From an uncultured bacterium (GTDB lineage: Bacteria; Acidobacteriota; Thermoanaerobaculia; Multivoradales; JAHEKO01): DNA of 6,300 nucleotides. The stretch covers positions 1 to 6,300 of the forward strand of contig CALILB010000423.1 of assembly GCA_938016625.1 (NCBI GenBank). The letters run 5' to 3'. Below, piece after piece: positions 1 through 5,503 of the stretch. The translations under genes were made by a program, and so were the position numbers. Position 1 is the first letter of the stretch; each line of letters starts with the position of its first letter. The notes under the pieces were generated by a model, which did not search any database, was not told where the DNA came from, and saw nothing but the letters and a program-made list of their open reading frames with translations.

Positions 1-1503
1 GGCGCGCTCCGCATCGGGAGCCAGCGAGGCCTGGACCGTGAGCTTGCCCCGCTGCGCCTGGGTCAAGACCCTCTCCGTCTGCATCGGTAGCCGCAGAAAG
101 AGCTGACCGTGCTGGACGAGCTGATCGACCCAGTCACCGGACTCCTCTCTCAACTCCTCTTTGGCCAACTCCTGGGCAAACGGCATGGTCTCGCTCCAGG
201 GATCGAACTCGGGGTCGAGACTGGTGGCCAGACCAGCCAGTAGCCCCACGGCTCGCGACACGAACAACAGCTCGACCGGCGCCTGAAAGGGCACATCCAG
301 GATCAGATCCCAGTACTGCCGCATGAAGTAGCCGGCCTGTTTGAGGGCAAGATCACGCATCTCACCCAGCCGCACCCCCCAGAATCGCGTGAACATCTCC
401 TCGTGGACTTCCTCGAGACGCTTGAGATCGGCTCCGGGGAGCAAGACTCCCGCCGCCACATACGAATGGACCACCCGGTGGGCATCGCGCAGACCCAGAC
501 CGATGGCGTACTCGCGCAAGGCGCTGCGCAGACGCTCCGGCACCTCGGCCATCATCCCGAAGTCGACAAAGACGAGCTGAAACGGGACCCCGCCTTCTGC
601 AGCCTCTGCCTCGTTTGCGGTCAGGGGCCGGACAAATATGTTGCCCGGATGGGGGTCGGCGTGGATGTAGTTGGTGACAAAGATCTGTCGCATATAGGTC
701 TGGTAGAGCTTTCGCGCTACCGCGGCCCGATCGATACCGGCCCGGCTCAACCCATCGTGATCGGCAATCTTGATAAAGCTGACATCCTCCATCGTCAGGG
801 TTCTCGACCCGCTGAAACCCCAATGAATCATTGGAAAATAGACCTGAGGATCGTCATCGAAATCGGCGGCGATGCGCTCGGCGTTGCGTCCCTCCGCCTC
901 GAGATCGAGCTCCGCCCGGGTCGTGCGTGCAAACTCCTCCACCATCCGATCCAAATCCACTCGGCGACGAACGGGCTTCCACAGCTTGAGCCACCGAGCG
1001 GCCAGGGCGATCGCCGTCAGATCGGTCTCTACCAGAACCTCGATCCCGGGCCGCAGGACCTTGACCACGATCCGCTCGCCATCGGCCAGCACCGCCGAGT
1101 GAACCTGGGCCAGGGAGGCCGAGCCCACGGGCTCCTCGTCGAACTTCACGAACAGGTTCGAGATCGGTCTGCCCAGATCGGTCTCGACCGCTGCCTTGAT
1201 CTTCTCCACCGCTGCCGGTGGGACCTCGTCCTGGAGTCCGGAGAGAGCCTGGGTGATCTCGTGGGGCAGGACGTCGACCCGGGTGCTCAGGAATTGCCCG
1301 AGCTTTATCAGCACCCCACCCAGATCTATGGCCAGCAGCCGGTAGCGGCGGGCGATCTCCTGCCAACGTGGGAGCGGTGGCTGGCGCAGGCGTCTGAGAC
1401 CCGGTTGGCGCAGCACGATGTCCCACCAGAAAGCATGTAGAAAGACCCCGACCAGGAAACGTCGCAGCTTCCGATAGCGACGAGAGTCGATCCTTGTAAC
1501 CAT
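1..1503 (-). CDS. ABC1/AarF/UbiB-family atypical protein kinase-like protein, 3' end beyond window
   Basis: The reading frame is open from ATG at 1503 to the left edge, giving 501 codons; family members are usually about 500-560 residues, so only the C-terminus is missing. Seen in the translation: the family-specific KxGQ motif (KLGQ, residues 67-70), an alanine-rich-type loop GSASLAQVH (127-135), the nucleotide-site lysine in VVKVLRPG (K148), the ExD motif ELD (198-200), the HADPHPGN catalytic-loop equivalent (281-288) and the metal-binding DFG (314-316). All core motifs are intact, so it is probably functional. Known for the family: UbiB/COQ8 proteins have weak kinase or ATPase activity and support quinone biosynthesis or lipid handling at the membrane. 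The membrane helices often found at the C-terminus would lie off the window. The start is supported by family-like length before KxGQ, but no strong Shine-Dalgarno is visible; an in-frame GTG six codons upstream (1521-1519) is an alternative. The exact substrate is unknown, so no symbol is given. Confidence 0.95.
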   Translation of the reverse strand, partial: MVTRIDSRRYRKLRRFLVGVFLHAFWWDIVLRQPGLRRLRQPPLPRWQEIARRYRLLAIDLGGVLIKLGQFLSTRVDVLPHEITQALSGLQDEVPPAAVEKIKAAVETDLGRPISNLFVKFDEEPVGSASLAQVHSAVLADGERIVVKVLRPGIEVLVETDLTAIALAARWLKLWKPVRRRVDLDRMVEEFARTTRAELDLEAEGRNAERIAADFDDDPQVYFPMIHWGFSGSRTLTMEDVSFIKIADHDGLSRAGIDRAAVARKLYQTYMRQIFVTNYIHADPHPGNIFVRPLTANEAEAAEGGVPFQLVFVDFGMMAEVPERLRSALREYAIGLGLRDAHRVVHSYVAAGVLLPGADLKRLEEVHEEMFTRFWGVRLGEMRDLALKQAGYFMRQYWDLILDVPFQAPVELLFVSRAVGLLAGLATSLDPEFDPWSETMPFAQELAKEELREESGDWVDQLVQHGQLFLRLPMQTERVLTQAQRGKLTVQASLAPDAERA

Positions 1504-1663
1504 GGGTGAAGTGTACGGCACCTGCCGGGCTCGAGCTCGCTTTCTATCGGACCCATTCTCGTCAACACCACACAAGACCCGATGATAAGCTCGAAGCAAG
1601 CTGCAGACGGGGGATTTCAAGGCCGGCGAGCACTCCGGATTCGTCAGCGCCAAGGAGATTTCA
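1504..1663. promoter_or_regulatory. Divergent intergenic region between the UbiB-like gene and the secreted DUF1566 gene
   Basis: These 160 bases separate two genes reading away from each other, so promoters for both should lie here (inference from gene orientation). I see a TTGACG on the minus strand at 1565-1560 that resembles a -35 box, but no convincing -10 at the right spacing. On the plus strand there is a TGATAA (1584-1589 region) that could be a weak -10, again without a good partner. No operator-like palindrome or riboswitch-like structure stands out. Confidence 0.4.
1652..1657 (+). promoter_or_regulatory. Ribosome binding site of the secreted DUF1566 gene
   Basis: AAGGAG lies six bases before the ATG at 1664. 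It is a near-consensus Shine-Dalgarno and decides the start, which also places a signal peptide exactly at the N-terminus. Confidence 0.75.
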
Positions 1664-2815
1664 ATGAGGAGGAGGAAGGGAGCTTGCCTGGTGGTTCCAT
1701 GGCTGCTGATCGCGGCTCAAGGGCTCCCGGCGGCGGAGAGACCCGTCACCGTATCACCGGGGAGCACGGGCGGTGTGTCGCTGGTGGAGTCGCGCTGCCC
1801 GACCTTCAGTTGGGCGGGTGTGTCGGCGGCGAAGTCCTACGAGCTGGTCGTCTACCGGGCTGAAGAGAGTGCCGGACAGAAGGAGCCGGTCATCCGGATC
1901 GAGCTGCCCGGTACCGCCTCCGTCTGGACCCCGTCCCTGGATCAATGTCTGGTCCGCGGCGGGTGGTACGCCTGGTCGGTGCGGGCGTGGCGCAAGGCCA
2001 AGTCCGGTGCATGGTCGGAGCCCAGCGTCTTCCAGGTGGTGGACGGACCGAGCAGAGCAGAGATCGCGGCCGCTTTGGAGATTGTCGAGCAGACCGCCGA
2101 CGCGGCGCCGAGCGCGGGCCCGGTCAAGCCGCCACACCGGCCCCCCGGACTCGACTGCCGACGTGGCGGCCGCTACGAAGACAACTGGGACGGGACGGTC
2201 ACGGACTGTCGCACCGGTCTCATCTGGTTACGAGATGCTAGCTGCGACGAGCTCGGGGGCAACGACAACTGGGAGAATATGACGGCCGCGGCAGCGGGAC
2301 TGGCCGACGGCCTCTGTGGGCTGACCGACGGCTCGCAGCCGGGCTTCTGGCGGTTGCCCACCGTCACCGAGTTCATGGAGATGGTGGCGAGCGCCAACAG
2401 ACAGGGATTCGATCACCCTGCATTGACGAATGCCAAGGGTGACGCGAAATGGACGACCGACGGCGACGCGTTTGTTGGAGTCGAGCACTCCTGCTGTGAA
2501 TACTGGACCTCTTCCGAGCTCGACAACGGTGACGTCTGGGACATGAATATAAGGACCGGCGATCTGGACATCGACGGCAAGTTTGCGCGCAACTGGGTGT
2601 GGCCGGTGCGCAGCGGTCTGGAGGAAACCACCCGCATCGCAACCGGATCTCCCAACGCGATTTGCTCCGACTCCGAGATGCTGGTGGGCGGCGGATGTGA
2701 TTGCGGCAGCAACGCCGTGAGAACATCCACGGCCGTCGACAACAGCTGGTCGTGCAGATGTGATGGGACTCCATTCAATGGCGATGCAACGGCCATTTGC
2801 CTGCGTAATCCCTGA
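1664..2815 (+). CDS. Secreted DUF1566 (Lcl-like) protein with Fn3-like N-terminal domain and cysteine-rich tail
   Basis: 383 residues. The N-terminus has basic residues (RRRK) followed by a hydrophobic stretch to about residue 20 and a small-residue cleavage region at 20-24, so it is probably exported by Sec. Residues about 35-126 look like a fibronectin-III/Ig-type beta domain: a PTFSW strand, SYELVVYR, GGWYAWSVRAW and a closing SVFQVVDG. A linker rich in Ala and Pro follows (about 130-165). Residues about 168-318 are a DUF1566 domain: DGTVTD then TGLIWLRDASC, CGLTDGSQ, FWRLPTVTEF, YWTSSE and the closing VWPVRSG. Residues 331-383 form a small module with six cysteines (334, 345, 347, 364, 366, 379) around GGGC and SWSC. 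The even number of cysteines fits disulfides in an exported protein. DUF1566 domains are common in secreted or surface proteins, have a C-type-lectin-like character by some descriptions, and have no general known function. It may bind a surface ligand; that is inference. The next gene follows after 50 bases on the same strand. Confidence 0.92.
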   Translation: MRRRKGACLVVPWLLIAAQGLPAAERPVTVSPGSTGGVSLVESRCPTFSWAGVSAAKSYELVVYRAEESAGQKEPVIRIELPGTASVWTPSLDQCLVRGGWYAWSVRAWRKAKSGAWSEPSVFQVVDGPSRAEIAAALEIVEQTADAAPSAGPVKPPHRPPGLDCRRGGRYEDNWDGTVTDCRTGLIWLRDASCDELGGNDNWENMTAAAAGLADGLCGLTDGSQPGFWRLPTVTEFMEMVASANRQGFDHPALTNAKGDAKWTTDGDAFVGVEHSCCEYWTSSELDNGDVWDMNIRTGDLDIDGKFARNWVWPVRSGLEETTRIATGSPNAICSDSEMLVGGGCDCGSNAVRTSTAVDNSWSCRCDGTPFNGDATAICLRNP

Positions 2816-2853
2816 GGCTTCGCCCCGGCCGAGAGTGCCCATGCCCCAACAAT

Positions 2854-2863
2854 AGGGAGAGGG
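2854..2863 (+). promoter_or_regulatory. Ribosome binding site of the second secreted protein gene
   Basis: A purine run AGGGAGAGGG ends two bases before the ATG at 2866. Its GGGAG part is 7-8 bases upstream, a normal Shine-Dalgarno distance, and supports this start; the signal peptide begins directly there. Confidence 0.65.
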
Positions 2864-2865
2864 TC

Positions 2866-3813
2866 ATGAATTCACGAAAGCAAAGATCGATCCTGGTAGC
2901 GCCGCTCGCCTTGCTGCTGGTGTTGCCGGCACCGCTGGCGGCCTCCGCACGAGAAGTCGAGCCCATGGCCGCCGTGCAGCCGGCCGGAGACGCCCGTGTG
3001 AGCCGGGTTACGTTCGATGTCGACGAATGCCAGACGATGGGTCCAACGGCGGCCCTTCTGCCGGCGGTCGCGGCCCTCGTGCTGCCAAAGTTGATAGAGA
3101 AAGGACTCGATTTCCTCTCCGGTCTACTCTCGAAGCAGTTGGAGGACAAGAATGGATCCAGCACCGCCCGCGGCGCCGAGGAGCTCGTCTGCCCGGGCCA
3201 GGCAAGACTGAGGATCAACGGCATCACGTTCGAACGGGTCGCGCTTTCGGAGCCCGATGACTTTGGACGCTCGCAGGAGACCCGAGAGCTTTTGGCCGAG
3301 TTCGATGTCATCGAGTCGATGGATCGAACGGCTTTTCGCGTCGAGCTCGAGTCGCTCGACTATCAGGAGACCAGCGCGTTGAAACGTGGGAAGGGCCGCA
3401 AAGACATCCTCATCACCGGCATCTTCGAAAGCCCCTTCGCCGACGTTCGCTCTGAGGAGCACGCCCAGGCGGCGATCTTCGGCGTTTTTCAGATGGGTCT
3501 CCAGCGAGTGAAGATCGGATCCAAAATCGACTTTGGAGAGCATCCGATTCAGAGTCAATGGATCGCTCTTCCCAAGCCCGCCGTCGACACCGACGACAAC
3601 TTGGAGAATGAGGAGATGGGCGAGTTGAGTGCGAGTCAACCGTCGCTGTTTTCGGCACCCTTCTCGGTGCTGATCAACGTCACCGAGACCGAGGAGAGTG
3701 GCGATCTGCTGGTCAAGGCGGTCGAGGCCTTCGCCGAGACGGAAGACGACCTCAAGGATCTACTGACCGACATCATCAGGAACGCCTTGGGGGTGAGCAA
3801 CGACGACGGGTAG
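2866..3813 (+). CDS. Secreted protein of unknown family
   Basis: 315 residues; I do not recognise a family. A clear Sec signal peptide is visible: basic n-region (SRKQR), hydrophobic core LVAPLALLLVLPAPLA and a probable cut after ASA at 26-28. There is no lipobox cysteine at the cut, so it is not an obvious lipoprotein. The mature protein has two cysteines (55 and 109) that could pair. Residues about 61-75 are strongly hydrophobic and run into an amphipathic helix to about 92 (LIEKGLDFLSGLL), which could touch or insert in a membrane or form an oligomer contact. Residues about 113-275 alternate charged and hydrophobic residues in a way that suggests beta strands (for example AFRVELESL, DILITGIFES, FSVLINVTE). 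The C-terminus (about 272-315) is rich in Asp and Glu and probably helical. Codon use and composition match the neighbours. It sits 50 bases after the DUF1566 gene and 32 bases before the AGPS-like gene, so co-transcription is possible but no function follows from it. Confidence 0.85.
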   Translation: MNSRKQRSILVAPLALLLVLPAPLAASAREVEPMAAVQPAGDARVSRVTFDVDECQTMGPTAALLPAVAALVLPKLIEKGLDFLSGLLSKQLEDKNGSSTARGAEELVCPGQARLRINGITFERVALSEPDDFGRSQETRELLAEFDVIESMDRTAFRVELESLDYQETSALKRGKGRKDILITGIFESPFADVRSEEHAQAAIFGVFQMGLQRVKIGSKIDFGEHPIQSQWIALPKPAVDTDDNLENEEMGELSASQPSLFSAPFSVLINVTETEESGDLLVKAVEAFAETEDDLKDLLTDIIRNALGVSNDDG

Positions 3814-3845
3814 CTCGAACACCGTCGCGGCGATAGAGTGACATC

Positions 3846-3865
3846 GTGACGACCCGGTCCGTCAC
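3846..3865 (+). repeat. Short inverted repeat covering the GTG start of the AGPS-like gene
   Basis: GTGACG at 3846-3851 and CGTCAC at 3860-3865 are perfect inverted copies with an eight-base loop. The left arm contains the start codon itself, so a hairpin in the mRNA could cover the start. A second GTGAC occurs directly upstream at 3838-3842. Six-base arms are short enough to arise by chance in GC-rich coding DNA. Confidence 0.3.
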
Positions 3866-5501
3866 CGCAACATCGTTCTCGCCTCGCCGCCTGGGTGGCT
3901 GGGGTTTCGAGGGCCGGAATTTCCCGCCCTCGCCCGGCCTTCTGACCTGGCTCGAAAAGCGCCTCGGCGAAACCCAGCCATTCCCGGTCTTCGACCCCAC
4001 AGAGTTGGCGGTCCCCAAGGGCCGATCGCTTCCCGACCTTCCCCTCGAAACCAGCGCGGCACCTCTCGACCGGTTGGCCCACTCGCGCGGCCAGGGGCTG
4101 ACCGACCTGCTGCGTCTGCGCTCGGGTACGGTGCCGGCAATCCCCGACGGGGTGGCCCGGCCGAGCGACAGCCAGGAGGTCGTCGCGATTCTCGAGGGCT
4201 GCGCTGCCGCCGGGGTACGGGTCATTCCCTGGGGCGGCGGTACCTCGGTGACCGGCGGTGTCAACGTGATCCCCGGGAATCAAACGGTCATCACTCTCGA
4301 CCTGGAGCGCCTCTCGGGTCTGGAGGGTCTCGATCCGAAGTCGGGGCTGGCTACTTTTGGCGCCGGCACCTCCGGTCCGGCCCTCGAAGAGGCGCTGGGC
4401 CCGCACGGTCTGACTCTGGGACACTTTCCCCAGTCCTGGGAGCTCTCCACCTTGGGCGGTTGGATCGCCACTCGCGCCTCCGGCCAGGAGTCGCTGGGCT
4501 ATGGCGGCATCGATGATCTCGTGGCAGGTCTCGATCTGGTGGCCCCGGCCGGACGTCTCGAGCTCCCACCGCTGCCGGCCTCCGCCGCCGGTCCCGACCT
4601 GCGACAGCTGGTCCTTGGCAGCGAGGGTCGTCTCGGGGTGGTGACCAGCGCTACCGTGCGTGTTCGCCCGCAACCCGAGCGGCTCGAGGTCGAGGCCGTC
4701 ATTCTGCCCAGCTGGGAGGTCGGTATCGAGGCGGCACGCCGGCTCACCCAGGAGCGGGTCCCTCTGAGTCTGCTCAGGCTCTCGGACGAGACCGAGACCG
4801 AGGTGGCGATGACCGTCGGTCTGGCCGGTCACCCCTGGATGGCGTCCCTTGTCCGTCGTTGGCTCGAGCTGCGGGGAGTCAAGGGAGGCGGCTGTCTGAT
4901 GCTCCTCGGATCGGCCGGCAGCGCGGGCAGAGTCCGGACTACATTCTCCCGCGGGCGAGCACTCCTGCGCACCCTGGGCGCGGTCTCTCTGGGGAGCCGA
5001 CCCGGCCGGCAGTGGCTTGCCGACCGTTTTCGTCACCCCTATCTGCGAGACGGGCTTCTCGACCGAGGAATCGCCACCGATACGCTGGAGACCGCGGCTC
5101 CCTGGACGGCTCTGCCCGCGGTCTATCGAGCGACACGCCGGGCTCTCGAATCGGCGCTGGCCGGCTATGACGAGTCGACAGCCGTCCTCTGCCACCTCTC
5201 ACACCCCTACCAGGACGGTGCCTCGTTGTACTTCACTGTCTTCTTCCGCTGTCCCGCCGATGTCGATCTGGCCATCGAGCGCTGGGCGTCTCTCAAGCGG
5301 ACCGCCACCTCGGCCATCGTCGCGGCCGGCGCCACGCTTAGCCACCATCACGGTGTGGGCAGCTGGCATGCTCCCTGGCTGGCGGACGAGATCGGCAGCG
5401 ACGGTGTCCGGCTTCTCGAATCGGTCACCGACGCCTTCGACCCACAGGGGGTATTGAATCCAACCGTTCTCGTCGACCCGAAAGACAGATTGGAGACCTG
5501 A
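3846..5501 (+). CDS. FAD-binding oxidase, alkylglycerone-phosphate synthase (alkyl-DHAP synthase) homologue
   Basis: 551 residues, close to the catalytic part of eukaryotic AGPS. The known AGPS reaction exchanges the acyl chain of acyl-DHAP for a fatty alcohol, forming the ether bond of ether lipids; FAD takes part covalently without net redox. Seen here in order: an N-terminal GGWGFEGRNFPP segment (17-28) like the AGPS entry region; the FAD PP-loop PWGGGTSVTGG (128-138); GHFPQSWELSTLGGWIATRASG (192-213) and YGGIDDLV (219-225), both closely AGPS-like; VLGSEGRLGVVT (256-267); Arg311 in SLLRLSDE, at the position of the human arginine mutated in RCDP3; ETAAPW (415-420); Tyr462 in SLYFTVFF; and the SHHHGVG triad (His500-502). 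The Tyr-to-His spacing is 38 residues against 37 in mammalian AGPS as I recall it. The start is GTG at 3846: an in-frame TAG at 3834-3836 excludes earlier starts, though the Shine-Dalgarno is poor. The peroxisomal targeting part of the eukaryotic enzyme is absent, as expected. Other VAO-family oxidases (glycolate oxidase or D-lactate dehydrogenase types) share the FAD loop but lack the His triad context. It is two bases upstream of a glpD-like gene. Confidence 0.9.
   Translation: MTTRSVTATSFSPRRLGGWGFEGRNFPPSPGLLTWLEKRLGETQPFPVFDPTELAVPKGRSLPDLPLETSAAPLDRLAHSRGQGLTDLLRLRSGTVPAIPDGVARPSDSQEVVAILEGCAAAGVRVIPWGGGTSVTGGVNVIPGNQTVITLDLERLSGLEGLDPKSGLATFGAGTSGPALEEALGPHGLTLGHFPQSWELSTLGGWIATRASGQESLGYGGIDDLVAGLDLVAPAGRLELPPLPASAAGPDLRQLVLGSEGRLGVVTSATVRVRPQPERLEVEAVILPSWEVGIEAARRLTQERVPLSLLRLSDETETEVAMTVGLAGHPWMASLVRRWLELRGVKGGGCLMLLGSAGSAGRVRTTFSRGRALLRTLGAVSLGSRPGRQWLADRFRHPYLRDGLLDRGIATDTLETAAPWTALPAVYRATRRALESALAGYDESTAVLCHLSHPYQDGASLYFTVFFRCPADVDLAIERWASLKRTATSAIVAAGATLSHHHGVGSWHAPWLADEIGSDGVRLLESVTDAFDPQGVLNPTVLVDPKDRLET
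5492..5495 (+). promoter_or_regulatory. Ribosome binding site of the glpD-like gene inside the AGPS-like gene end
   Basis: GGAG lies eight bases before the GTG at 5504 and inside the last codons of the preceding gene. With only two bases between stop and start, this suggests translational coupling of the two proteins. Confidence 0.6.
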
Positions 5502-5503
5502 CC

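Noticed and set aside
403..1440. A long plus-strand open frame of 345 codons opposite the left-hand gene
   Set aside because: It lies antisense to the UbiB-family gene, whose motifs are unmistakable, and its translation shows no domain features; it is a by-product of high GC content.
1537..1565. Possible minus-strand promoter with TTGACG as -35
   Set aside because: At 16-18 bases spacing there is no -10-like hexamer; the nearest AT-rich candidate is too close.
1582..1863. A plus-strand frame starting upstream of the DUF1566 gene, ATG at 1582
   Set aside because: It overlaps the signal peptide region of the supported gene in another frame and lacks a Shine-Dalgarno.
2816..2865. Possible terminator in the gap after the DUF1566 gene
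   Set aside because: Only three- to four-base complementary stretches are present and no T-run follows.
3343..3362. Repeated CTCGAG/GAGCTCGAG words at several places in the window
   Set aside because: They come from Leu-Glu-Leu and Ser/Val-Glu codons in a GC-rich genome with CTC and GAG preference, with irregular spacing and no link to gene boundaries.
3636..5195. A 519-codon minus-strand open frame opposite the AGPS-like gene
   Set aside because: The plus-strand protein has a full set of family motifs; the minus-strand translation is a low-complexity Gly/Arg/Gln-rich product without recognisable motifs.
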